This document shows positions 1 through 7,381 of a DNA stretch of 30,180 nucleotides, piece after piece; position 1 is the first letter of the stretch; each line of letters starts with the position of its first letter. Below the pieces are notes generated by a model. The model searched no databases, was not told the DNA's origin, and saw only the letters and a list, made by a program, of their open reading frames with translations. Source of the stretch: Clostridia bacterium (GTDB taxonomy: Bacteria; Bacillota_A; Clostridia; Christensenellales; CAG-138); NCBI GenBank assembly GCA_017459315.1, contig JAFUDD010000453.1, positions 1 to 30,180 of the forward strand, written 5' to 3'. Both the position numbers and the translations under genes were made by a program.

Positions 1-537
1 GACGACGTTCGCCATCGTCGAGATCATAACGCCTTGGTCAATGCAGGAGAACGGATCACGCGTAAAATACAGATTCGGCATCGGATCGACACAGAACGGA
101 TAGTTCTCGTCGATATAGTCGATCAGATGGATCTTATCCGATTTCGGCAGGTCACTTTTTCTTACACCGCAGGCCATTGTGGTAATCAGCTGCTCCAGTG
201 GCAGGGAGGCAAGGTAGGCAGATACCGCACGCTCCGTATGCTCAGCTTGCATATTCGCTTCGTGCAGATATTCCCATACCAATTCTTCACGCGCATTGCC
301 CGCCTCGAGAGCTTCCTTCAGAAGCTGATTCAGATACAGGACTTCGACACCGCAGCTTTTCAGTGTTTCCGCAAATGCGTCATGCTCCTGCTGCGCGGTG
401 ACAAGGTAAGGGATATCGTCGAAAAGCTGCCGCGCAAGATAATCCGGCATTAAATTTTCAAGCTCTTTTCCAGGCCGATGCAGCAGAACCTTTTTCAGCT
501 TGCCGACTTCGGACCGAACACAAATCGGAGACTGCAT
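1..537 (-). CDS. arcA: Arginine deiminase, N-terminal 179 residues (cut by window edge)
   Basis: Arginine deiminase hydrolyses arginine to citrulline and ammonia, the first step of the arginine deiminase (ADI) pathway, in the cytoplasm. Reading the minus strand from the ATG at 537-535 gives an open frame to base 1. It opens with VRSEVGKLKKVLLHRPGKEL, the typical N-terminal strand of the family, and later carries PMPNLYFTRDPF, a substrate-pocket motif of the guanidino-group-modifying superfamily. The family is about 400 residues long, so more than half lies outside the window, including the catalytic His and Cys. An AAGGAGG ribosome binding site at 544-550 overlaps the last codon of recR, so the gene is the distal member of the dnaX-ybaB-recR operon. 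Identity is confident from motif recall; no search was run. Confidence 0.9.
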   Translation of the reverse strand, partial: MQSPICVRSEVGKLKKVLLHRPGKELENLMPDYLARQLFDDIPYLVTAQQEHDAFAETLKSCGVEVLYLNQLLKEALEAGNAREELVWEYLHEANMQAEHTERAVSAYLASLPLEQLITTMACGVRKSDLPKSDKIHLIDYIDENYPFCVDPMPNLYFTRDPFSCIDQGVMISTMANVV

Positions 538-548
538 GTTTTTCCTCC

Positions 549-1139
549 TTATAAGATACGTCGCCCTTCCAATGCTTTTGCAAGCGTTACTTCATCGGTA
601 TATTCCAGATTGCCGCCGATCGGCACGCCATGCGCAATGCGTGTGACCGTAATGCCTTTCGCCTTCAGCAGCTTCGCAATATAAACCGCCGTTGCTTCAC
701 CCTCGACATCCGTGTTCGTCGCAATAATGACTTCCTGTACCGCTTCATTGCAGCGCTCCATCAATTCATTGATGCGAAGCTGTCCCGGGCCGATACCGTT
801 CATCGGAGACAACGACCCGTTCAAAACATGGTACCGTCCGTTAAACTCCCGCGTCTTTTCCATAGCCATCACGTCCTTCGGATCGGACACAACGCAAAGC
901 ACGGCATCCGTCCGGTTCGGATCGGCGCAAAGTTCGCATTTTTCCAAATCGGTATAGTTGCCGCAAAGAGGACAGGGATGAACATTTTTACGCGCTTCAG
1001 TGATCGCATCCGCAAGCTCCAAAGCCTGCTCCTCGGGAACACTTAACAAAAAATAGGCAAACCGCTGCGCGGTTTTCCGCCCGACGCCGGGCATCCGCGC
1101 CAGCTGCGTCGTCAATTTTTCGATGGAAGCAATTGCCAT
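549..1139 (-). CDS. recR: Recombination mediator protein RecR
   Basis: RecR works with RecO (and RecF) to load RecA onto SSB-coated single-stranded DNA during gap repair. The 196-residue product has the normal length and domain order: a helix-hairpin-helix near residues 15-30 (ARMPGVGRKTAQRF), a four-cysteine zinc finger (C56, C59, C68, C71), then a Toprim domain starting at LCVVSDPKDV with the motif EVIIATNTDVEGEATA. The start codon lies one base after the ybaB stop (TGA-T-ATG in minus-strand order) and no strong Shine-Dalgarno is visible, so it is probably translated by coupling to ybaB. The dnaX-ybaB-recR order is widely conserved in bacteria. Confidence 0.97.
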   Translation of the reverse strand: MAIASIEKLTTQLARMPGVGRKTAQRFAYFLLSVPEEQALELADAITEARKNVHPCPLCGNYTDLEKCELCADPNRTDAVLCVVSDPKDVMAMEKTREFNGRYHVLNGSLSPMNGIGPGQLRINELMERCNEAVQEVIIATNTDVEGEATAVYIAKLLKAKGITVTRIAHGVPIGGNLEYTDEVTLAKALEGRRIL

Positions 1140-1140
1140 A

Positions 1141-1473
1141 TCAGAAGCCTAAATTCATACCGCCGGTCAGCTTGCCCATTTCGCGCTCGACCGTTTCGCT
1201 CGCTTCCTTGATAGCGGCATTGACGCCCGCCACAATCAGATCCTGCAGCATTTCAATATCGTCCGGATCGACGACTGCCGGATCCAAAGTGATAGACTTT
1301 AATTCCTTTGTACCGTAAACCGTCACAGATACCATACCGCCGCCGGCCTGCGCGGTAAATTCCGCCGCATTCAGCTCCGCCTGTTTCTTTTGCATATCCT
1401 GCTGCATCTTCTGTGCCTGCCGCATCAGCTGCTGCATATTGCCGCCGCCCATCGGGAATCCGCCTCTTGCCAT
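1141..1473 (-). CDS. ybaB: YbaB/EbfC family nucleoid-associated protein
   Basis: This small DNA-binding protein of the YbaB/EbfC family has 110 residues, the usual size. Family members form dimers that bind DNA and are nearly always encoded between dnaX and recR, as here. The N-terminus is Met/Gln-rich (MQQLMRQAQKMQQDMQKKQ), which is the expected long first helix. It is followed by a short sheet and a C-terminal helix with the family pattern DPDDIEMLQDLIVAGVNAA. An AAAGGAG ribosome binding site precedes the ATG and the gap to dnaX is 23 bases, so the genes are co-transcribed. Its precise role in this organism is unknown. Confidence 0.95.
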   Translation of the reverse strand: MARGGFPMGGGNMQQLMRQAQKMQQDMQKKQAELNAAEFTAQAGGGMVSVTVYGTKELKSITLDPAVVDPDDIEMLQDLIVAGVNAAIKEASETVEREMGKLTGGMNLGF

Positions 1474-1496
1474 ATTGCTTTCTCCTTTATTGCTTA

Positions 1497-3245
1497 TTAT
1501 TCTTCTATTTTTAAGATATTGCCGAACAGCTCTTTTAATTTCTGTTCGGATTCATTCAGTCTTTCCGCCCGAAACAGAACCGTCGCCTCCGGATATATTT
1601 CGTGCAGACAGGATGCAATCACGTTCATATTGATCGACGCATTGCACATGTTCATTTTCGTTTCCGCGTTGGTCGGAAACTCTACGATCAGCGTATTATC
1701 CTGCCAGGCCACGCCGCTGCCCTCCCGCGCAAGATAATACACCATGGGGTTTTTGACCTTGATCTTGTTCAATACCTGCTGCCAGATCGTATCCGCTTCG
1801 CCGGTTGTCTTGATCGGCGCGGATTTGATCGGTTCAGGCGTATTTTCAGCTTTTACATGATCGGATTCCGCCTTTTTCTCCGTCTGCGGAAGCTTTTCTT
1901 TTACTATCGAAGAAAATGTTTCACGGGAAACATTTTGTGTCGGTGCTTCTTCCTCCCACGGCGGAACATCTTCCGGCGGCGGCTCCGGGATATAATCATC
2001 TTCGCTCACAGAGGAAGAATTTGACGAAGCCGATGAAAAATGGATCGGTTCCGCAGCGCTTTGCGAAGGTGGTTCGGTATTGATAGATACGTTGGATACC
2101 TTTACGCCGTTTTGTTCCAGCTGCGCAATTCTGGCTTCGAGCGCCTCCACGGAATGTTCATCCACAGGGCGGCATGCCCGCACAAGCGTGGATTCGAGCA
2201 GAATCCGCGGCGCAGGAAAATACCGCAGGTTAGATTGTGCGGAGAGCAGCTTTTCCATCGCATACAAAATCTGTGTTTCGCTCGCGCCCTTGGCCTGCTT
2301 GAGCAGCTGTGCCATCTGATCGTCGGTCACATCTAACAGATCGGTACAGTCGCCGCATGTTTTGGCAAGCAAAAGACTTCTCAGATGCGCGTTCAGATCA
2401 TTGGTAAAAACGGATAAATCGCGCCCGTTGCGAACGATCTCGTTCACTATCTCCATACACTTTGCCGCATCGCCTGCAAAAATGGCGCCGGATAACGCAA
2501 ACAGCGTTTCCTGTCCGACGCTGCCGAGCGTATCGAGTACATCCTGTTTTGTGACGTTACTGCCGCAGAAGGAGAGACATTGATCGGCAAGCGACAGCGC
2601 ATCACGCATACCGCCGTCCGCCGCGCGCGCGATCAATCGCAGTCCGTCCGGTTCCATCGTGGCGCCTACGCTTTTGAGTACCGTTTGCAGCCGTGCAATG
2701 ATATGTGCAATCGTCAAGCGATGAAAGTCGAACCGCTGACAGCGGGAAATGATCGTCGCCGGGAGCTTTTGCGGCTCGGTCGTCGCCAGAATGAACAAGA
2801 CATGCGCAGGCGGTTCCTCAAGCGTTTTCAGCAGCGCATTGAACGCCGCAGTCGAAAGCATGTGAACCTCGTCGATGATAAAAACACGATAGCGAAGCTG
2901 TAGCGGCGCAAACTGCGCCTGATCAATCAGCTCGCGGACGTTATCGACGCCGTTGTTGGATGCCGCGTCGATTTCAATGATATCGGCAGTGCCTTCCTTG
3001 GCGATCCGGCAGGCTTCACATTCGCCGCACGGTTCGCCGTCATGTGGGGAAAGGCAGTTGACCGCGCGCGCCAATATCTTTGCCGAGCTGGTTTTGCCGG
3101 TGCCGCGCGAACCGCAGAACAGATAAGCATGAGAAAAATTCTGTTCCCGTACCTGATTTTTCAAAATTGTCGTGACATGATCCTGCCCGATCACCTCTGA
3201 AAAATCGCGGGGACGATATTCCCGATACAATGCCCTTTTGCTCAT
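1497..3245 (-). CDS. dnaX: DNA polymerase III subunit gamma/tau (clamp loader)
   Basis: DnaX is the ATPase motor of the clamp loader that opens the DnaN ring and organises the replisome. The 582-residue product begins with the standard MSKRALYREYRPRDFSEVIG. It has a Walker A GSRGTGKTS (K51), a zinc module (C64, C73, C76, C79), the Walker B-like FIIDEVHML, and the sensor/SRH stretch ending in SRCQRFDF. Residues of about 385-490 form a low-complexity acidic and proline-rich linker before the C-terminal domain. I found no obvious poly-A slippery site that would give a separate short gamma form. The gene heads the dnaX-ybaB-recR-arcA operon and diverges from dnaA. A parS-like palindrome sits in frame in the linker (codons 438-444). 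Confidence 0.97.
   Translation of the reverse strand: MSKRALYREYRPRDFSEVIGQDHVTTILKNQVREQNFSHAYLFCGSRGTGKTSSAKILARAVNCLSPHDGEPCGECEACRIAKEGTADIIEIDAASNNGVDNVRELIDQAQFAPLQLRYRVFIIDEVHMLSTAAFNALLKTLEEPPAHVLFILATTEPQKLPATIISRCQRFDFHRLTIAHIIARLQTVLKSVGATMEPDGLRLIARAADGGMRDALSLADQCLSFCGSNVTKQDVLDTLGSVGQETLFALSGAIFAGDAAKCMEIVNEIVRNGRDLSVFTNDLNAHLRSLLLAKTCGDCTDLLDVTDDQMAQLLKQAKGASETQILYAMEKLLSAQSNLRYFPAPRILLESTLVRACRPVDEHSVEALEARIAQLEQNGVKVSNVSINTEPPSQSAAEPIHFSSASSNSSSVSEDDYIPEPPPEDVPPWEEEAPTQNVSRETFSSIVKEKLPQTEKKAESDHVKAENTPEPIKSAPIKTTGEADTIWQQVLNKIKVKNPMVYYLAREGSGVAWQDNTLIVEFPTNAETKMNMCNASINMNVIASCLHEIYPEATVLFRAERLNESEQKLKELFGNILKIEE
1915..1934. promoter_or_regulatory. parS: parS-like ParB (Spo0J) binding site inside dnaX
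   Basis: The plus strand reads AATGTTTCACGGGAAACATT, a 20-base palindrome with only its centre imperfect. The core at 1917-1932, TGTTTCACGGGAAACA, differs at one base from the well-known bacterial parS consensus TGTTNCACGTGAAACA. It lies about 3 kb from oriC, where parS sites normally cluster. On the coding strand it encodes Asn-Val-Ser-Arg-Glu-Thr-Phe in the DnaX linker, a region tolerant of sequence change. ParB loads here with CTP and recruits SMC for origin segregation in Firmicutes. The identity of this copy is inference from consensus match and position. Confidence 0.82.
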
Positions 3246-3276
3246 GGCGCGCTTCCTTTACCCGATAGATAGATTC

Positions 3277-3305
3277 AGTATAGCATAGTTTTTGCTTCTT
3301 CACAA
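3277..3305 (-). promoter_or_regulatory. Promoter of the dnaX operon
   Basis: On the minus strand a -35 TTGTGA (3305-3300) and a -10 TATACT (3282-3277) are separated by exactly 17 bases. The -10 is preceded by TATGC, giving an extended -10. It lies about 30 bases upstream of the dnaX ATG. An AAAGGA ribosome binding site follows. Confidence 0.75.
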
Positions 3306-3428
3306 CTTTATTTTTTTATAAAGACAATGTCGCTTTCTTCTATTTGCCTGTACCGTCCTTTTGATGGATTCACACAGGCTTTTCCTTATCCCATATATGC
3401 ACCCTGAACGCCGGAAAATGCTTTTTTG

Positions 3429-3442
3429 GGTCTATATAGACC
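3429..3442. repeat. 14-base perfect palindrome upstream of dnaA
   Basis: GGTCTATATAGACC is its own reverse complement. It lies 87 bases before the dnaA start codon in the non-coding gap. It has the form of a dimeric regulator's operator, but I do not recognise the regulator. Confidence 0.5.
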
Positions 3443-3529
3443 AAGAGGCACGGAAATTTTTCCTTTCTTTTTTCCCGCATTTCTGTTAAAATCATTCTGT
3501 CACAATATGCATTATGGAGTATTACATAT

Positions 3530-4849
3530 ATGGAAGAATACAAGCAGCTTTGGACGGAATCCATGGAACACATCCGATCGTCCATTCCCGATCTAAGCTA
3601 CCGGCGATGGATCGAGCCTTTAAAGCCTGTCGTCATTGAGCATTCGATTTTCGTGATCGAAGCGCCAGATGAAATCACCAAATCCACCGTTTCCAAATTT
3701 TATCTCGATACGGTTCGACAGGCCGTGCAGACTGCCGACCCGTCCTTGATCGATGTCATGCTGATCCTTCCCGCGCAGCGCGAAGGCTTTTTGAACATGG
3801 CGCAGGAGCCGAAGGAGCGTCCGGCTCTGATGCTGAATCCGAAATATACGTTTGATACGTTCGTCGTCGGCAAATCCAACAACTTTGCCCACGCGGCGGC
3901 AGCGGCCGTTGCCGAGGAACCGGGCAAATCCTATAATCCGCTGTTTATCTACGGCGGCGTGGGACTCGGCAAAACGCATCTGATGCACGCCATCGGCCAT
4001 GAAATGCTGCGCCGCGATGCGTCCGCCCGCATTGTGTATGTGACGAGCGAGATGTTTACGAACGATCTGATCGAAGCCCTTCGCCTCGGCAAAAACGTCG
4101 AATTCCGGCAGAAATATCGCAACGTAGATCTGTTGATGATCGACGACGTGCAGTTTATTGCCAATAAGCAGTCCGTGCAGGAGGAGTTTTTCAACACCTT
4201 CAACGCGCTGCACAATCTCGGCAAGCAAATCGTCATCAGCTCCGACCGTCCTCCAAAGGAGATCAAGCCGCTGGAGGAGCGTCTTTCCTCGCGCTTTGAA
4301 TGGGGTCTTGTGGCGGACATTCAGCCTCCGGATCGGGAAACGCGTATTGCTATTTTGAAAAACCGCGCGCAGCTCGAGCACGTCGATATCAACGATGAAA
4401 TCATTTTGTTTATCGCGGAGCATATCCAAAACAATATCCGTCAGCTTGAGGGCAGCTTGACGCGCGTAATCGCATTTTCAAGGCTCAAAAACGTGCCGAT
4501 CACGCTGTCGCTTGCGCAGGAGGCGCTCCATGATCTGCTGCCGGATGAAAAAAAGGTCGCAATCACGCCGGATCGCATTAAAGAAGCGGTTGCATCGTAT
4601 TATTCGGTGACGGTCGATCTTTTGATGTCACAGCGGCGGGATAAGGAGGTCGTGCTTCCGCGCCAGGTCGCTATGTACCTGTGTCAGCAAAAGCTGAGTC
4701 TGCCGTATAAAAAGATCGCGCAGCTGTTCGACCGCGGGGATCATACGACGGCGATTTCCGCCTGCAAAAAGGTCGCTTCCATGGCGGCGGAGGATTCGTC
4801 CTTTGCGGATCAGCTCAAAAATATTGAAAGCCGCCTGATGAATGAATAA
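3530..4849 (+). CDS. dnaA: Chromosomal replication initiator protein DnaA
   Basis: DnaA binds DnaA boxes at oriC, oligomerises with ATP and opens the duplex. The 439-residue product shows the full domain set. Domain I (about 1-80) begins MEEYKQLWTESMEHIRSSI and contains LSYRRWIEPLKP. A short linker leads to NPKYTFDTFVVGKSNNFAHAAA, the start of the AAA+ domain. This has Walker A GGVGLGKTH (K148), Walker B LMIDDVQFI and the arginine-rich LSSRFEWGL. Domain IV ends with the DNA-binding signature RGDHTTAISACKKV near residue 405. The ATG at 3530 has a GGAG upstream and matches the family N-terminus. The oriC lies immediately downstream, as in Bacillus subtilis. The gene diverges from dnaX. Confidence 0.99.
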   Translation: MEEYKQLWTESMEHIRSSIPDLSYRRWIEPLKPVVIEHSIFVIEAPDEITKSTVSKFYLDTVRQAVQTADPSLIDVMLILPAQREGFLNMAQEPKERPALMLNPKYTFDTFVVGKSNNFAHAAAAAVAEEPGKSYNPLFIYGGVGLGKTHLMHAIGHEMLRRDASARIVYVTSEMFTNDLIEALRLGKNVEFRQKYRNVDLLMIDDVQFIANKQSVQEEFFNTFNALHNLGKQIVISSDRPPKEIKPLEERLSSRFEWGLVADIQPPDRETRIAILKNRAQLEHVDINDEIILFIAEHIQNNIRQLEGSLTRVIAFSRLKNVPITLSLAQEALHDLLPDEKKVAITPDRIKEAVASYYSVTVDLLMSQRRDKEVVLPRQVAMYLCQQKLSLPYKKIAQLFDRGDHTTAISACKKVASMAAEDSSFADQLKNIESRLMNE

Positions 4850-5075
4850 TAAATAAGAAGATTCACTTATCCACCGGATGTGGATTTGAAAAGTGGATGC
4901 ATTTGGGATCTTGTGGCTTGTGCGGACAAGGTGGAAAACCCTCCCGGCTTTCCCACAGGGTTATCCCCCGGTTTATCACCGCAAAAAGGACGATAAAGTC
5001 GGGTCAAAAACGGGTTTTCAACGGTTTCCACACCACCTACTACTATTACTACTGAAATAATCTATCTATATATGG
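4850..5075. other. oriC: Chromosomal replication origin oriC (dnaA-dnaN intergenic)
   Basis: The gap after dnaA holds several sequences close to the DnaA box TTATCCACA. TTATCCACC is at 4867-4875. An inverted copy, TGTGGATTT, is at 4879-4887. Weaker matches are TTTCCCACA at 4949-4957, TTATCCCCC at 4961-4969 and GTTTCCACA at 5024-5032. After the last box come a short GC-rich spacer, six DnaA-trios (5037-5054) and an AT-rich tract up to about 5073. This order (box, GC-rich spacer, trios, AT-rich unwinding region) is that of the B. subtilis basal unwinding system. No perfect 9/9 box was seen, so the true box preference of this DnaA may differ slightly. Confidence 0.9.
5037..5054 (+). promoter_or_regulatory. 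DnaA-trio repeats of the origin unwinding element
   Basis: CTACTACTATTACTACTG reads as six consecutive trinucleotides (CTA, CTA, CTA, TTA, CTA, CTG). On the complementary strand these give the TAG-like trios known to position a DnaA filament on single-stranded DNA. They start four bases after the GTTTCCACA box and run straight into AT-rich DNA, as expected for the unwinding site. Confidence 0.85.
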
Positions 5076-5102
5076 TTGTACACAGCGGAAAGGATGGCAA
5101 AT

Positions 5103-6197
5103 ATGAAGTTTTCTGTGGATGCAAACGAACTGCAAAACGGTATTTTTTCGGTCATTAAGGCGCTGCCGCTCCGTTCGGCCATGCCGGTGCTCGACGGTAT
5201 CCTGATGGAAGCGACCAAGAAGGGTCTGCATCTGGCCTGTTCCGATCTGATGTTCCAAAAGGAATGTCTGCTCGACGCTTCTATTGAAGAGGAAGGCGCC
5301 TGCGTCGTAAAAGGCAAGTTCTTTGCCGAGGTTTTGCGCAAGCTGCCGGAGGGTCGCGTGGAATTTACCTTGGAGGGACAGGTGCTGCATATCAAGTGCG
5401 GTCGCGTGCGGCAACGGATGCAGTGCATCGAGTATGATGAATTCCCGCTGATGAAGGTCAAGGGCGATATCTACGATCTGAAAATCCCGAAGGATACGTT
5501 CAAGAACATGGTCGAGCACACGGTGTTTGCCGTTTCACAGGACGATTCCCGCCCGGTGCTGACCGGTACGCTGCTGGAGGTCACCGAGGATACGCTGTCG
5601 CTTGTTGCAACCGACTCGTTCCAGTTTGCCATGACGAAATTCCGCTCCGAAACGGCGATGCAGCCGCGCAGCACGATCGTGCAGGGCAAGGTGCTTTCCG
5701 AAATCGGCAAAATGGCCGAGGAAGCGGAAGAAACGGTGACGCTTTCGCTGACAAACACGCATATTACGGTATCGGTCGGCGTCACGCGGCTGACCGCACG
5801 CCTGCTCGACGGCAACTATATCGATTATAAGCGTATTCTGCCGAAGGACTGCAAGACGCGTGTGCTCGTCAACGTTTCGATTCTGGCCGAAATGATTGAC
5901 CGTGCGCAATTGATCTCGCGCGAGGGCAACAACAGCATCCAGTTCAAGTTTGAGGACAATACGATGCAGCTGAAGGCGGAAAGCTATCTCGGCAGAGTGG
6001 AGGACGAAGCCGAGGTACAGATCGTCGGCGATCCGATTGAAATTGCTTTCAATCCGAAGTATTTCATCAATGTTTTGCGCAACATCACCGATGAAACCGT
6101 GTATCTGGAATTCAACAGCGCGATCAGCCCGTGCGTGCTGCGTCCCGTGCAGGGTGATGCGTACCTGTATCTGATCGTGCCGATGCGCGTGTATTGA
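5103..6197 (+). CDS. dnaN: DNA polymerase III beta subunit (sliding clamp)
   Basis: DnaN forms the dimeric ring that tethers polymerase to DNA and serves as a docking platform for repair proteins. I start it at the ATG at 5103, giving MKFSVDANELQNGIFSVIKAL and 364 residues, within the family range. A TTG at 5076 would extend it by nine residues, but these do not look like the family and would run back towards the origin. GGAAAGG upstream supports 5103. Family motifs include RSAMPVLDGILMEA near residue 30 and the C-terminal tail YLYLIVPMRVY, which normally ends in a similar (M/L)P(M/V)R pattern. The neighbour dnaA upstream is standard; the downstream gene is a carbamoyltransferase 30 bases away rather than recF. 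Confidence 0.97.
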   Translation: MKFSVDANELQNGIFSVIKALPLRSAMPVLDGILMEATKKGLHLACSDLMFQKECLLDASIEEEGACVVKGKFFAEVLRKLPEGRVEFTLEGQVLHIKCGRVRQRMQCIEYDEFPLMKVKGDIYDLKIPKDTFKNMVEHTVFAVSQDDSRPVLTGTLLEVTEDTLSLVATDSFQFAMTKFRSETAMQPRSTIVQGKVLSEIGKMAEEAEETVTLSLTNTHITVSVGVTRLTARLLDGNYIDYKRILPKDCKTRVLVNVSILAEMIDRAQLISREGNNSIQFKFEDNTMQLKAESYLGRVEDEAEVQIVGDPIEIAFNPKYFINVLRNITDETVYLEFNSAISPCVLRPVQGDAYLYLIVPMRVY

Positions 6198-6227
6198 AAA
6201 ATACGATATAAGGAAGGGAGAAACGGA

Positions 6228-7214
6228 ATGAAAGGAAGAAGTTTTTTAACGCTGTTGGATTATACGCCGGACGAGATTCGAAAGCTGCTGGATCTGGCCG
6301 CCAAGGTCAAGGCGGAGAAGAAAAACGGCATTTTTCCCGAACGGTTGAAACATAAAAATATTGTGCTGCTGTTTGAAAAAACGAGCACGCGTACTCGCTG
6401 CGCATTTGAAACCGCAGGGTATGACGAGGGCGCGCGCGTTACGTTTTTGTCCAACTCGCAGATGGGCAAGAAGGAATCTCTGGAGGATACCGCAAAGGTG
6501 CTTGGCCGGTTCTATGACGGCATCGAATTTCGCGGCTTCAAGCAGGAAACCGTCGAGCTTTTGGCCAAATACAGCGGCGTACCGGTGTGGAACGGTTTGA
6601 CCGATCTGTATCATCCGACGCAGGTGCTTGCCGATCTTTTGACAATAAAAGAGCATGTCAAAAAGCCGTTGAACGAGGTGAAATTCGTTTTCGTCGGCGA
6701 CGCGCGAAACAATATGGGCAATTCTCTGATGATCGGCTGCGCCAAGATGGGCATGCACTTTACCGCGCTTGCGCCCAAAAGTCTGTTCCCGTCAGAGGAG
6801 CTGGTGGAGAAAATGCGCGAGCTTTGCAAAACCACCGGCGGCACGATCACATTGTCCGATCAGCTTGACGCTGTCGATGGAGCGGATGTGATCTATACGG
6901 ATGTTTGGGTGTCGATGGGCGAGGAGGATCAGTATCCCGCAAGGATCGCGCTCCTGTCGCCGTATAAGGTAGATGCCGCGCTGATGGCGCGCACGCACAA
7001 CCCGGACGTGAAGTTTATGCATTGTCTGCCGTCGTTCCACGATCTGGAAACGACCGTCGGCAAGTCGGTCTACGAAACCTACGGCCTCAAGGAAATGGAG
7101 GTTTCCGACGAGGTCTTCCGCAGCGACGCATCCATCGTCTTCGACGAGGCCGAAAATCGCATGCACACGATCAAGGCCGTCATGCTTGCAACGATGACGG
7201 ATATTTTGGATTAA
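6228..7214 (+). CDS. arcB: Ornithine carbamoyltransferase, catabolic-like
   Basis: The enzyme interconverts ornithine plus carbamoyl phosphate and citrulline plus phosphate, in arginine biosynthesis (ArgF) or the arginine deiminase pathway (ArcB). At 328 residues it is full length. Carbamoyl-phosphate binding residues are in FEKTSTRTR (S53-R57) and HPTQ (129-132). [13 protein letters not shown] (155-167) and HCLPSFHD (265-272) are the ornithine-side motifs. The NNMGNSL and DGIEFRGF wording resembles the ArcB/E. coli ArgI group more than short ArgF proteins. With arcA 6 kb away across the origin, a catabolic role is plausible, so the symbol arcB is an inference and argF is the alternative. GGAAGGGAG precedes the ATG. 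No terminator hairpin was seen after the stop. Confidence 0.9.
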   Translation: MKGRSFLTLLDYTPDEIRKLLDLAAKVKAEKKNGIFPERLKHKNIVLLFEKTSTRTRCAFETAGYDEGARVTFLSNSQMGKKESLEDTAKVLGRFYDGIEFRGFKQETVELLAKYSGVPVWNGLTDLYHPTQVLADLLTIKEHVKKPLNEVKFVFVGDARNNMGNSLMIGCAKMGMHFTALAPKSLFPSEELVEKMRELCKTTGGTITLSDQLDAVDGADVIYTDVWVSMGEEDQYPARIALLSPYKVDAALMARTHNPDVKFMHCLPSFHDLETTVGKSVYETYGLKEMEVSDEVFRSDASIVFDEAENRMHTIKAVMLATMTDILD

Positions 7215-7222
7215 ACAGTCTT

Positions 7223-7381
7223 TTACGGCAGCAGCTTCAATCCCAATACGATCATGACTGCGCCGAGTACACAACAGAATACCCAAAACGGCACACAGCA
7301 AAACAACAGCAGCAGCCCGACGGCGACAAGCCCGATGGCGGCTGCTTTTTGTATGGGAAAGGAAGGACGGCAGGAACGCAT
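7223..7381 (-). CDS. Small hydrophobic membrane protein, 52 residues, function unknown
   Basis: The minus strand has an ATG at 7381-7379, preceded by AAAAGGAGA at good spacing, and runs to a TAA at 7225-7223. The product starts MRSCRPSFPIQKAAAIGLVA. It then has two hydrophobic stretches (about residues 13-30 and 32-51) broken by CVPFW, with five cysteines in total, and ends KLLP. This is most likely one hairpin or two short transmembrane segments. It lies tail-to-tail with the carbamoyltransferase gene with only eight bases between stops. The strong ribosome binding site and clean membrane-protein composition argue that it is a real gene. I do not recognise a characterised family, and no function should be assigned. 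Confidence 0.72.
   Translation of the reverse strand: MRSCRPSFPIQKAAAIGLVAVGLLLLFCCVPFWVFCCVLGAVMIVLGLKLLP

Larger units (their letters stand above)
3246..3529. other. Divergent dnaX-dnaA intergenic region
   Basis: This AT-rich 284-base gap carries the dnaX promoter on the minus strand and must carry the dnaA promoter on the plus strand. A GGAG element sits upstream of the dnaA ATG. I could not pick a convincing -35/-10 pair for dnaA. A perfect 14-base palindrome occurs at 3429-3442. No good DnaA box, rpmH gene or SRP RNA was seen here. Confidence 0.6.

Noticed and set aside
1497..3245. Programmed frameshift in dnaX giving a short gamma form
   Set aside because: No A6G-type slippery heptamer with a downstream hairpin was found; only shorter A runs occur on the coding strand.
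3246..3529. Small SRP RNA or tRNA next to dnaX, as in Bacillus
   Set aside because: The conserved SRP loop sequences and any cloverleaf were not seen in this gap.
3620..4429. 269-codon open frame opposite dnaA
   Set aside because: It is a shadow of the dnaA reading frame with no independent support.
5076..5102. Extended dnaN start at TTG 5076
   Set aside because: The nine added residues are unlike the family and the ATG at 5103 has a better ribosome binding site.
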